Positions 7,260-14,872 of a stretch of DNA of 20,987 nt are shown piece by piece. Position 1 is the stretch's first letter; each line of letters begins with the position of its first letter. Where the stretch lies: NCBI GenBank assembly GCA_964369235.1, contig CAYJEQ010000046.1, positions 1 to 20,987 on the forward strand, in the 5' to 3' direction. This DNA is from CAYJEQ01 sp964369235 (lineage in GTDB: Bacteria; Bacillota; Clostridia; Oscillospirales; Ruminococcaceae). The notes under the pieces are model-generated. The model made no database searches. It was not told the DNA's origin and saw nothing but the letters and a program-made list of their open reading frames with translations. The position numbers and the translations under genes are program-made.

Positions 7260-7694
7260 TTAATTCTTCCCTGTAGAACCAAATCCACCCTGTCCTCTAA
7301 CAGTGTCCTCTAGCTCCTGACAAATCTCTATCTCTGGAGTTAGCACATCAGTTATTACCATCTGGGCAATTCTGTCCCCATGATTAATGACAAAATCCTC
7401 CCCACCATGATTAATCAGTGCAACAATAACCTGTCCACGATAATCACAGTCCACTACCCCTACTGCATTTGCTGGGGAGATACCATGCTTTGCACCTAAC
7501 CCACTGCGTCCGTAGATAAATCCAGCAGTGTTTTTAGGCAGAGCCATGGCAATACCTGTAGGGATTTTTGCTATTTTACCTTTAGGTATAATAATAGCCT
7601 CATCTAAACAAGCCGATAGGTCATAACCAGCACTGTCAGCAGTTGCCCTAGTTGGGATAACTGCTTTTTCCTGTAGTTTTTTTATCTTAAGCAT
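7260..7694 (-). CDS. dut: dUTP diphosphatase (trimeric dUTPase)
   Basis: The enzyme hydrolyses dUTP to dUMP and pyrophosphate, keeping uracil out of DNA and supplying dUMP for thymidylate synthesis. The 144-residue protein has all five motifs of the trimeric family: A-G-Y-D-L (22-26), G-R-S-G-L-G (62-67), G-V-V-D-C-D-Y-R-G (79-87), G-D-R-I-A-Q (106-111) and the C-terminal arm R-G-Q-G-G-F-G-S-T-G (133-142) that closes over the substrate. It is 21 bases downstream of the U32 gene, so probably cotranscribed with it. Confidence 0.96.
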   Translation of the reverse strand: MLKIKKLQEKAVIPTRATADSAGYDLSACLDEAIIIPKGKIAKIPTGIAMALPKNTAGFIYGRSGLGAKHGISPANAVGVVDCDYRGQVIVALINHGGEDFVINHGDRIAQMVITDVLTPEIEICQELEDTVRGQGGFGSTGKN

Positions 7695-7715
7695 TTTTCT
7701 GCCTTTCTAGATTAG

Positions 7716-9794
7716 TTATCTAACATTACGGTAGTAAAGCCCTCTAGTTAAATCACCATTATAGCTTTCCCCGTCCTGATAGCTATACCAAATATCCTCC
7801 ACCTGTTCTGGTGTTTCCTTGGTAAAGCTTAGAGTTATAAAGTCCATACCCTTAATTTCCCTTAATCTATCTCCTTGATACAGTGGTACAGCATTGTAAA
7901 GGCTAGCTGACTTAGACATCTTCTGGGACTTACATGACACGAAAAACTCAGTGTACTTTCTATCGATTATCTCCTCAAAGCCACTGCATTTACCACAGCC
8001 TTTGTTTATCTTAATAGGACAATTTCTAAAGGTCATTAGTGGCAGATATCCATAGGCTACCATGCCTAGATTAATATGTTTATCCAGCCTTTGTATAGCT
8101 GATAGGTTAAGCTCTATAGATACCTCTGTATCACATAGACCTATTTCCTTAAGCATCTCTACAGATAAACTGTTAAAGGTATTTAAAAAGCTATTGCCAT
8201 GAATGTACTTTGCACCCTGTTCTTTACATATCATAACCGAGCCAAGATTACCTACTACAAAATGCTCTATGCCTAGCTCTATAAGCTCTTTAACATCTTT
8301 TGTAGTTTCCTCAGTGGTAAAATCCACTGCTGGTAGCTCTACCCAGTGTTTTTCCACCTGAGATTTATCTAGGGTTTTAACATAAGTTTTAGCTAGACTT
8401 AGTGGTATTATTACCCCCTGTGCCTCTTGTAAAAATTCTGGCAGTATCTGCTCAGCTTCCATTACTCTAATGCGATAGCTAGGCACTTTATCCCCTGTGG
8501 TTTTAGCTAGTTTTACTGGGCTATATGGCTGTAGCTCATAGCTTGCCCCCTTGCTTCTCACAGCTATAATCTGATCAAAGGCATCACGACGAAGTTTATT
8601 TAGCACCGAGGCTGGTAGAATTACCCCTTCCTCTATAGTCCCTGTAAGCTCCTGTAGTATAAAAGGTGTTCCACCTGTTTTACCTAGGTTTTGCTCTGCT
8701 TTTTCTAGGTCTGTTGGCTTATTTATTGCAGCTTCCACCACATCACCTAGGGACACTGCCTCATTGCCATCACTGTCTATTACACGAAGCTGTGACTTCT
8801 CACCTAGCTTTGCTGTAATTTCCATCTTAACATTAATGCGAGGTACGGTATTTCTATAAAGTCCTGCCAGTTTTCCCAGTACAGCTGTTGCCGATACTAC
8901 ATCTTCTTTCTGTCTAGTACCAAACATATAGCTGTCCATATTATCCTCAAAATACCCCTTGGTAAATCCACTTCTTGAGAATACCTGTTGCAGTTCTTCC
9001 ATATCCACCCATCTGCCCTCTCTGGCTTCATAGGCTGATTTTGTTGCTGCTGCCACATATTCAGGGCGTTTCATTCTGCCCTCTATTTTAACAGAGGTTA
9101 CCCCTAGTTTTTCCAGTTCCTTAATATCCTCTACTATGGATAGATCCTTTAGAGATAGGCTGTACTGGCTGTCCTCCACCTTAAAAGGCAATCGACAAGG
9201 TTGGGCACATAGTCCTCTATTACCACTGCGCTCCCCAATCATAGAGCTTAGATAGCATTGCCCCGAAACACTCATACATAGAGCACCGTGGATAAACACC
9301 TCGGTTTCTACTATATTTGCCCCAGCAATTACCCCAATCTCATCCCTTGTTAACTCTCTAGCTAGTACCACTCGGCTAATGCCCATTTCTTTGGCTAGTT
9401 TTGCACCCTGTAGATTGTGTATTACCATCTGGGTAGAGGCGTGTATTGGTAGAGTTGGTGCCATCTCTTTTATTAGCTTTACCACTGCCATATCCTGTAC
9501 AATAACTGCATCAACTCCAGCATTTACTGCTGTGTTAATCGCCTCTATTGCCTCTGCTATCTCACCATCATATACCAGTATATTCAGGGTAAGATAAACC
9601 TTTACCCCATAGCTGTGACAAAGTGCCACAATCTCACCTAACTCCTCAGGTGCAAAATTAGTTGCATTTCTTCTAGCGTTAAGCTCTCTGCCTCCTAGAT
9701 AAACTGCATCTGCCCCACAAGCTACTGCTGCCTGTACTGCTTCCATAGATCCTGCTGGGGATAATATCTCTACTTTTTCTAATTTTTTTAACAT
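7716..9794 (-). CDS. U32 family peptidase / RlhA-like RNA hydroxylation protein
   Basis: This 692-residue protein belongs to peptidase family U32. The N-terminal barrel starts I-L-S-P-A-G (10-15), and the family signature E-x-F-I-H-G-A-L-C-M-S-V-S-G-Q-C-Y-L-S spans 165-183, followed by G-N-R-G-L-C-A-Q-P-C-R (191-201). A middle region of DUF3656 type (about 300-430) and a second barrel-like half with further cysteines (C-G-K-C) give the long architecture of Escherichia coli RlhA, needed for 5-hydroxylation of C2501 in 23S rRNA; shorter relatives (TrhP/YrrN-YrrO) act on tRNA wobble uridine. The conserved cysteines suit an iron-sulfur cluster. Role in rRNA or tRNA hydroxylation is inferred from family; a protease role is doubtful. 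It lies between zapA and dut. Confidence 0.88.
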   Translation of the reverse strand: MLKKLEKVEILSPAGSMEAVQAAVACGADAVYLGGRELNARRNATNFAPEELGEIVALCHSYGVKVYLTLNILVYDGEIAEAIEAINTAVNAGVDAVIVQDMAVVKLIKEMAPTLPIHASTQMVIHNLQGAKLAKEMGISRVVLARELTRDEIGVIAGANIVETEVFIHGALCMSVSGQCYLSSMIGERSGNRGLCAQPCRLPFKVEDSQYSLSLKDLSIVEDIKELEKLGVTSVKIEGRMKRPEYVAAATKSAYEAREGRWVDMEELQQVFSRSGFTKGYFEDNMDSYMFGTRQKEDVVSATAVLGKLAGLYRNTVPRINVKMEITAKLGEKSQLRVIDSDGNEAVSLGDVVEAAINKPTDLEKAEQNLGKTGGTPFILQELTGTIEEGVILPASVLNKLRRDAFDQIIAVRSKGASYELQPYSPVKLAKTTGDKVPSYRIRVMEAEQILPEFLQEAQGVIIPLSLAKTYVKTLDKSQVEKHWVELPAVDFTTEETTKDVKELIELGIEHFVVGNLGSVMICKEQGAKYIHGNSFLNTFNSLSVEMLKEIGLCDTEVSIELNLSAIQRLDKHINLGMVAYGYLPLMTFRNCPIKINKGCGKCSGFEEIIDRKYTEFFVSCKSQKMSKSASLYNAVPLYQGDRLREIKGMDFITLSFTKETPEQVEDIWYSYQDGESYNGDLTRGLYYRNVR

Positions 9795-9845
9795 TTTATT
9801 CCTTAGTCTTTCTCTCTGATAAACTCTGCTAGGAGCTATCTATTT

Positions 9846-10190
9846 CTAGTTTCTTCTTAGCTCCAACTGTCTTTTTAGGTTTTCTACTTCACGACGACTT
9901 TCTTCTAGTTCCTGTGTTGCTTTAGCTGCTTCTTCTAGGTAGTCGGTTAACTGACTTCTCATATGGTCGGTGCCTTCTTCGCTTTTCTTATAGCTATCTA
10001 AATAGTGCATACAACACAGCACTAAACACTCATTTAAAGATAATCTGCTATCCTGATTTTGAATACCTGTTATCTGTCTCTCCAGCTCCTTAGCTAAGCC
10101 TTGTACATATTCTTCCTTTTCACCAGTGGCGATAATATATTTGCCACCTTTAATATCTACTTTAACTCGGTTAATCACCTTTATCACCAT
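9846..10190 (-). CDS. zapA: Cell division protein ZapA
   Basis: ZapA binds FtsZ and bundles its filaments at midcell. The 114-residue protein has the ZapA N-terminal domain (about 1-60; note I-A-T-G-E-K-E-E-Y-V and the L-x-L-N-E-C stretch at 51-55) followed by a charged coiled coil (about 75-114), as usual for the family. The ATG at 10190 directly abuts AAAGGA, which is tight; the GTG next to it (10187) or the GTG at codon 5 may be the real start. It lies 51 bases before the U32 gene, the same zapA-U32 order seen in other Firmicutes. Confidence 0.88.
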   Translation of the reverse strand: MVIKVINRVKVDIKGGKYIIATGEKEEYVQGLAKELERQITGIQNQDSRLSLNECLVLCCMHYLDSYKKSEEGTDHMRSQLTDYLEEAAKATQELEESRREVENLKRQLELRRN

Positions 10191-10205
10191 TCCTTTATCT
10201 TAAAC

Positions 10206-10241
10206 TTTTGACCCTCTATAATTTATAGCATAGGGTCAAAA
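10206..10241. terminator. Hairpin between the TRAP-type lipoprotein gene and zapA
   Basis: TTTTGACCCT (10206-10215) and AGGGTCAAAA (10232-10241) form a perfect 10-bp stem; the loop holds a second small palindrome, CTATAA/TTATAG. T-runs are short on both strands. A minus-strand TATAAT at 10259-10264 with a poor -35 lies upstream, so this may be either a terminator of the lipoprotein gene or a leader hairpin of zapA. Confidence 0.45.
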
Positions 10242-10305
10242 TTATATACCCACCCTACATTATAATATATTTCTGTGTTTTTAAAAAGGGGTTTTATCCT
10301 TTAAT

Positions 10306-11349
10306 CTAGATAATTTTTTCTAGGGCTTCGTACCTTTCGGTAGTATATTTACCACTGAGGCTTTCGTCCTCTAAAAGCACTCCATAAGAATCCCCCAGAG
10401 AACTGTCCATTGATTGCAGTATGGAGTTATATATATCCTCCTGTAATCCCTCTAAATCATCATAGACTATCTGTATGTCCTTACCGGAGAGCTCGTTTCG
10501 TATTTTATCCATCTCTGTGCTGTGGTAGCTGTTTATCTCATAGGCAAAAAAATCTTCACCATACCCTATAAGTGCTTTTACATCCTCTGGTTGCTGCTGC
10601 CACCAGCTATCATCTACTATTAACCAACCATAATTATTTATAATAGGCTGATTTACTATCTTTATCTGATTTTCTGTTTTGCTGATATCTAGCTCTGTAG
10701 TAAGGCTATAATCCATTACTATAGCTGTAGGGCTTTCTCCGTATATCTCCTCTGGTATTTCGGTTATATCGCTAATAATCACCTGACTATTAAATCCCTG
10801 AAACACACTGTGTAAAAACTCATTATCCCCAATTATTACAGTGGTATCAATATAATCTTCCCCTCGGTCGATACTATCGTGATTTGCCACTAGGGCACTT
10901 CCACCATTATATGTAATACCCAGTACCTTTGCCGATAGATTTTCTATCATATAATCACTGTATATTCTCTCAAAACCATCACTGTCTAGGGCTGTTAGTG
11001 ACTCCTCTACAGTTTTAAAGATATAAGGGCTTTCCACCAGTCCATAATCTGCTCCATACTGTGATAACATCTCTGTTAAACCATAGGCTATCTCTGCTCT
11101 CCCACTGTGTAGCTCCATAATAGGATCCTCTGATTTGTAATAGGTAAGGGACACTGCTCCAGCAGTTTTTTCCTTTATAATCTGGGACATTTTATCAATG
11201 GCATCTATCACTATATCTTCTGATCTATCTGTTATGGCTATTGCTATCTGAGTTTCGGGGTAGCTTTCCTCTATAGATGGATTGTAACCATAACTACAAC
11301 CAGTTATAAGTGTAACTATCATTATTAAGATTATTATTTTTTTAGGCAT
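10306..11349 (-). CDS. TRAP transporter DctP-like binding lipoprotein, orphan
   Basis: The 347-residue product begins with a lipoprotein signal: basic M-P-K-K, a hydrophobic core, and lipobox I-T-G-C with Cys18 as the anchor. The rest resembles DctP-type periplasmic binding proteins of TRAP transporters: I-I-K-E-K-T-A-G-A-V-S-L (57-68), M-E-L-H-S-G-R-A-E-I-A (78-88), S-P-Y-I-F-K-T (107-113) and P-E-E-I-Y-G (199-204) fall where the family's conserved blocks do. DctP proteins normally bind the substrate carboxylate with an Arg in a K-I-R block; here that block reads V-I-I-G-D (171-175) and there is no Arg between 162 and 284. No TRAP membrane genes are nearby. It may therefore bind a non-acid ligand or act as a sensor or structural lipoprotein. 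Confidence 0.72.
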   Translation of the reverse strand: MPKKIIILIMIVTLITGCSYGYNPSIEESYPETQIAIAITDRSEDIVIDAIDKMSQIIKEKTAGAVSLTYYKSEDPIMELHSGRAEIAYGLTEMLSQYGADYGLVESPYIFKTVEESLTALDSDGFERIYSDYMIENLSAKVLGITYNGGSALVANHDSIDRGEDYIDTTVIIGDNEFLHSVFQGFNSQVIISDITEIPEEIYGESPTAIVMDYSLTTELDISKTENQIKIVNQPIINNYGWLIVDDSWWQQQPEDVKALIGYGEDFFAYEINSYHSTEMDKIRNELSGKDIQIVYDDLEGLQEDIYNSILQSMDSSLGDSYGVLLEDESLSGKYTTERYEALEKII

Positions 11350-11623
11350 TACTCAAATACCCCCTTTCTACGAGATATGTTTGAAAATTTATTTCAAACT
11401 ACTTCCACTTCTTCTGAAACCCAAATATTTTATAGGACTACTTTTAATCACCTAATTATCCACTTTTTATTATACAATAATTAACTGTAAATTAAAACAC
11501 CTCTTGTATATAAGTTTTCCATATATTATAGACAATCCTATGTGCATTATGTATATCTAAACCACTGGTATTTACCACATATAGAGAAAGTTATTGGTTT
11601 ACTAATTATTAACGGTATATTCT
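11350..11623. other. Non-coding stretch between divergent genes
   Basis: No ORF with a ribosome binding site is seen. It holds a palindrome GTTTGAAA/TTTCAAAC (11379-11399), which recurs elsewhere in the window, and on the minus strand a TATAAT (11469-11474) that could be the -10 box of the lipoprotein gene with a weak TTTTAA -35. The rest is AT-rich and featureless to my eye. Confidence 0.5.
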
Positions 11624-11652
11624 TTTACTTTTGTAACAGAATATGATATAAT
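11624..11652 (+). promoter_or_regulatory. Promoter of the zinc-ribbon gene
   Basis: TTTACT (11624-11629) and a perfect TATAAT (11647-11652) are separated by 17 bases. The predicted leader of about 150 bases contains a hairpin (AATGTTT at 11737-11743 with AAACATT at 11774-11780, extended by GAG/CTC across one mismatch) just before the ribosome binding site AAAGGAGG. Confidence 0.5.
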
Positions 11653-11810
11653 TTACTAAACTAAAGTAACTATATATTCACTACTGTCACACCCTATATT
11701 TACTAAACTTATGACTACGCCTTTTTAATTAACCCCAATGTTTCGAGAGATTTACACCCATAGAAAATCCTCAAAACATTAAGTAAAATTTTACAAAGGA
11801 GGTTTGTCCT

Positions 11811-12152
11811 ATGAAATACTGCGAAACCTGTCATCTAGTTTGTAATGACAATAATTGTAGCCGTTGTAGTAGCCATGAAGTTCGTAAGCCTAGTAAGCAT
11901 GACTACTGTCTACTAGCCCATAAGGAAGGTATGCTTACCCGTGATATACTAGAGCTTCTCGCTTCACAGAGAATACCCTATATTGCTCAATCCTCCACAG
12001 GAAATGCCATTGTACTTTATGCTGGAGAGCTATTTGAGTATTTTAGGATATATGTGCCCTATGGATATCTTAACAAAGCACAAACCCTCTGTCATTCACT
12101 GTTAACTGAGCATCTGGAACTACCAGTGCCATCTAGTAATTTTTTATGTTAA
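11811..12152 (+). CDS. Zinc-ribbon protein with DUF2007-like domain
   Basis: I do not recognise a named gene. The 113-residue product has Cys at 4, 7, 12, 16 and 19, including two CxxC pairs that look like a zinc ribbon. Residues about 33-105 (L-L-A-H-K-E-G-M-L-T, then S-Q-R-I-P-Y-I-A and L-Y-A-G-E-L-F-E-Y) resemble the ferredoxin-like DUF2007 domain, which often carries an N-terminal zinc ribbon in Firmicutes. A strong ribosome binding site AAAGGAGG precedes the ATG, and a strong terminator follows the stop, so it is a single-gene transcript. No signal peptide or membrane segment is visible. Its task is unknown; DUF2007 is linked to signal transduction only by name. Confidence 0.7.
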   Translation: MKYCETCHLVCNDNNCSRCSSHEVRKPSKHDYCLLAHKEGMLTRDILELLASQRIPYIAQSSTGNAIVLYAGELFEYFRIYVPYGYLNKAQTLCHSLLTEHLELPVPSSNFLC

Positions 12153-12165
12153 AGAATATATACTA

Positions 12166-12211
12166 TTAAGGATAATTCCTCTGTTAATAAGAGGAATTAT
12201 CCTTAAATTTT
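12166..12211 (+). terminator. Strong intrinsic terminator after the zinc-ribbon gene
   Basis: A perfect 17-bp stem (arms 12166-12182 and 12190-12206, core GGATAATTCCTCT) with a 7-base loop is followed by ATTTTT. It starts 14 bases after the stop codon. Confidence 0.85.
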
Positions 12212-12509
12212 TGCCGATTTTTAAAAAATCTATCTTATAAGAAGAGCTGTCTAAGATTATACATAATCCCTGTTAACAGGCTGTTTTTAGGATTGACTTA
12301 TCCACCTGTTATACCCTTCTTTTATTTTATACTTCCCTTTATAATCTATGCTGTATTTTAACTTTGGTGAATAATAAGAAGATTTATAGGATATACTACT
12401 ATTAGCCTTTCTCCTGTGAGCTAGTATTTTCTAGTCACTGCGTTTGTGGATGATAAGGTTTCTATTAACTATCCTGTTCCCCCTGTTGGGATGATGGATT
12501 TTTTAGGGG
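12212..12509. other. Non-coding stretch before a terminator; possible small RNA
   Basis: There is no convincing ORF in nearly 300 bases. A perfect 12-bp palindrome CCTGTTAACAGG lies at 12269-12280, TTGACT at 12293-12298 and a TATAAT at 12340-12345, but the last two are too far apart to be one promoter. The second half (about 12400-12500) contains short complementary segments (for example TAGC/GCTA, GATA/TATC, and C-runs against GGGA) and runs directly into a strong terminator. This would fit a structured small RNA, but I match it to no known family. Confidence 0.35.
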
Positions 12510-12548
12510 AATAAGGGATGTGCTAAATAAGGCATATCCCTTATTTTT
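12510..12548 (+). terminator. Intrinsic terminator with no gene before it
   Basis: AATAAGGGATGTGC (12510-12523) pairs with GCATATCCCTTATT (12532-12545), 14 bp with one G-U pair, and is followed by a T-run (TTTTT with the stem end). The previous gene already has its own terminator 300 bases upstream, so this one probably ends a non-coding transcript or guards the marR promoter. Confidence 0.7.
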
Positions 12549-12600
12549 ATAAAGTAATTTTAAATTTTATAAATAAACAGTGAATTTTATATATGTTCTA

Positions 12601-12628
12601 TTGCAAATATATTTCCCATGAGTATAAT
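12601..12628 (+). promoter_or_regulatory. Promoter of the marR-ABC exporter operon
   Basis: TTGCAA (12601-12606) and a perfect TATAAT (12623-12628) are separated by 16 bases. Predicted start is near 12635, inside the first of two tandem palindromes. Confidence 0.6.
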
Positions 12629-12630
12629 AT

Positions 12631-12659
12631 TTAGTATACCTAAATATTAGTGTACCTAA
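12631..12659 (+). promoter_or_regulatory. Tandem palindromic operators, probably for MarR autoregulation
   Basis: TTAGTATACCTAA (12631-12643) and TTAGTGTACCTAA (12647-12659) differ at one base and each has the form TTAG-N5-CTAA. They repeat with a 16-base period and begin three bases after the -10 box, so a bound regulator would block transcription start. The marR gene begins 27 bases later. The link to this MarR protein is inferred from position. Confidence 0.6.
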
Positions 12660-12685
12660 TCATTTTACAATAAGGAGATTATCTT

Positions 12686-13138
12686 ATGGAGAATATATCA
12701 GCAGAGATACTTAGTGATATACACTGCTTAATTCAAAAGCTACACCCTGTAAAAAACAGCATACTAAACACAGGGGAATTTGGGGTGCTACGATGTATAG
12801 TTACCTTTCAGTCTGATGATGGCAGTAAAGCAACAGCCTCTCAGATAAGTGCTATTATGGGTTTATCCCAGCCTACAATTACACCTATGATTAATAGGTT
12901 AGAAGAAAAGGGATTTATTACCAAAACCACCTGTGATACCGATAGGAGAATTCGTTATCTCTCATCTACTAAGGAAGGTCAGCAGCTTCACGACACTATG
13001 GCACAGCGTAAGAAGGAGTTTTGGCAGGAGTTTATCGCCTATCTAGGGGAAGAGGATACTCTAGCACTACATCAAATAATTAGTAAAGCTAATGATTTTG
13101 TAGATATATCAATAAAAAATAAAACTAAGGAGGACTAA
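12686..13138 (+). CDS. MarR family transcriptional regulator
   Basis: The 150-residue protein is a winged-helix DNA-binding repressor of MarR type. The helix-turn-helix covers about 50-75 (A-S-Q-I-S-A-I-M-G-L-S-Q-P-T-I-T), followed by N-R-L-E-E-K-G-F-I-T-K and the wing D-T-D-R-R-I-R-Y. N- and C-terminal helices would form the dimer interface. AAGGAGA precedes the ATG. The exporter genes start eight bases after its stop, so it is the first gene of the operon and probably represses it until a ligand, often a toxic compound carried by the exporter, is bound. The ligand is unknown. Confidence 0.92.
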   Translation: MENISAEILSDIHCLIQKLHPVKNSILNTGEFGVLRCIVTFQSDDGSKATASQISAIMGLSQPTITPMINRLEEKGFITKTTCDTDRRIRYLSSTKEGQQLHDTMAQRKKEFWQEFIAYLGEEDTLALHQIISKANDFVDISIKNKTKED

Positions 13139-13145
13139 GCCACCT

Positions 13146-14753
13146 ATGCTAAAACTGATTAAAAGCTATCTTAAAGGCTATAATCTACAGCTTGTTCTAG
13201 TTACCCTATGTGTAATTGTGGTAGCTGCAGCAGATCTATTAATGCCTACCTATCTATCTAAGATTGTAGATGTAGGTATTGCAAATAAGGACATTAACTA
13301 CATCCTTACCACTGGTGGGATAATGCTACTTATAAGTTTATTAGGAGCATTTGCCACTGTCTGTAGGTCATTTTTTGCCACTAAGATTTCCGTGGGATTT
13401 GCTAAGGATTTAAGGGAGAAGATATTTAAAAACAGCCGTGATTTTTCCCTTACAGAGATGGATAAATTCGGCGCTTCCTCCCTACTAACTAGAACCACCA
13501 ACGATGTTAACCAAGTGCAGAATATTATGATAATGTTCTTTAGAATGGTAATGATTGCCCCTATTAAAATAATTGGTAGTATCTATATGGCATATCGCAT
13601 TAGCCCTGAGCTATCAATGACTATAATATGGTCTATTCCTGTTATTGGGGTACTGCTACTTGTTATTGCAAAATTTGCAGTGCCACTTTCCTCCCAGATG
13701 CAGAAAAAAACCGATAGAATTAACCTAATCCTAAGAGAAAAACTTTCTGGTGTTCGTGTTATTCGTGCCTTTAACACTGTAGACCATGAGGAAGAGCGCT
13801 TCCATGAGGCAAATAAGGATTTTACCGATACATCTATTAAGATGATGAAGATTGTATCCTTTATGTTCCCTGCCCTTAGCCTTATAACCAATGTTACCAC
13901 CATCTCCCTAGTATGGGTTGGGGCATTACAGGTTTCCTATGGTAATATTATGGTAGGTAATATACTTGAAGTTATTCAGTATGTAATGCAGATAATGTTC
14001 TCCCTAATGATGATTGCTATGATATTTACTATGATACCTCGTGGTACAGTATCTGCACAGCGTATACAGGAGGTTATCGAAACTACCTCGGCTATTAAAG
14101 ATAAAGAAAATGCTAATACTACAGCTTTAGTAGGCAGTGACCTTTCCTTTAATGGGGTTACCTTTAGCTATCCTGATGCTAAGGAGCCTGTACTGTGTGA
14201 TATTACCTTTACTGCTAAAGAGGGTGAAACTACAGCCATTATTGGCAGTACAGGTAGTGGTAAAACCACCCTTATTAATCTAATGTTAAGGTTTTACGAT
14301 GTTACTAAAGGCTCTATTACCCTTGGTGGTGTGGATATTAGAGATATATCCACCGAGAAACTTCGTGATACCATAGGCTATGTGCCACAGAAAGCACTGT
14401 TATTTGAAGGTGAAATCTCCTCTAATTTAAGAATGGCTGATGGGGACGCCACCGAAGAACAGATGTTAAATGCCCTAGGCATTGCACAGGCTACAGGCTT
14501 TATTGCTGAGAAAGGGCTGTCTGGTCATGTATCCCGAGGTGGGGTAAACTTCTCAGGAGGACAGAAACAGCGTCTATCTATAGCAAGGGCATTAACTAGA
14601 CAATGTCCAATATATATATTTGATGATAGTTTCTCTGCACTGGACTACACCACCGATAGTAAACTTCGTAAAGCATTAGATGAGAAGGTGTCCAGTAGTG
14701 GCAAGATAGTTGTAGCTCAAAGGGTATCCTCTATTAAGGATCGGACAAAATAA
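13146..14753 (+). CDS. ABC exporter half-transporter A, frameshifted near its 3' end
   Basis: This is a fused membrane plus ATPase subunit of a type IV ABC exporter. The membrane domain (about 1-310) has six helices; the ATPase has Walker A G-S-T-G-S-G-K-T (367-374), Q-loop Q415, signature F-S-G-G-Q-K-Q (469-475) and Walker B ending D493. It is the degenerate-site partner: D494 stands where the catalytic Glu would be, and Q525 where the switch His would be (V-A-Q-R-V-S). The frame ends after K-D-R-T-K (535 residues), about 40 short of the family. The bases after position 14741 continue in another frame as a normal C-terminus, so one base (a G giving D-A-D-K-I) seems lost. All core ATPase motifs lie before the break. 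A MarR gene is just upstream. Confidence 0.9.
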   Translation: MLKLIKSYLKGYNLQLVLVTLCVIVVAAADLLMPTYLSKIVDVGIANKDINYILTTGGIMLLISLLGAFATVCRSFFATKISVGFAKDLREKIFKNSRDFSLTEMDKFGASSLLTRTTNDVNQVQNIMIMFFRMVMIAPIKIIGSIYMAYRISPELSMTIIWSIPVIGVLLLVIAKFAVPLSSQMQKKTDRINLILREKLSGVRVIRAFNTVDHEEERFHEANKDFTDTSIKMMKIVSFMFPALSLITNVTTISLVWVGALQVSYGNIMVGNILEVIQYVMQIMFSLMMIAMIFTMIPRGTVSAQRIQEVIETTSAIKDKENANTTALVGSDLSFNGVTFSYPDAKEPVLCDITFTAKEGETTAIIGSTGSGKTTLINLMLRFYDVTKGSITLGGVDIRDISTEKLRDTIGYVPQKALLFEGEISSNLRMADGDATEEQMLNALGIAQATGFIAEKGLSGHVSRGGVNFSGGQKQRLSIARALTRQCPIYIFDDSFSALDYTTDSKLRKALDEKVSSSGKIVVAQRVSSIKDRTK

Positions 14754-14872
14754 TTGTAATGGACGGTGGAGCTATAGTTGGCATGGGAACTCATAGTCAG
14801 CTACTGGAAAACTGTCAGGTTTACAAAGAGATAGTTAATTCCCAGCTTACAGCAGAGGAGGTGGCAGGATAA
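14742..14872 (+). pseudogene. Out-of-frame C-terminal remnant of ABC half-transporter A
   Basis: In the frame G-A-C at 14744 onward this reads D-K-I-I-V-M-D-G-G-A-I-V-G-M-G-T-H, the standard end of an ABC exporter ATPase, and runs to a TAA at 14870-14872 that overlaps the ATG of the next gene as TAATG. The intact gene would be 13146-14872, about 575 residues. Restoring one base between 14741 and 14742 joins the parts. This could be a real mutation or a sequencing or assembly error. Confidence 0.85.

Noticed and set aside
13298..13903. Minus-strand open frames inside the first ABC exporter gene
   Set aside because: They are shadows of a conserved membrane domain and have no initiation signals.
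14742..14760. Programmed ribosomal frameshifting as the cause of the broken ABC gene
   Set aside because: No slippery heptamer or downstream stimulatory structure is evident, and the family is not known to use frameshifting; a one-base loss explains the data.
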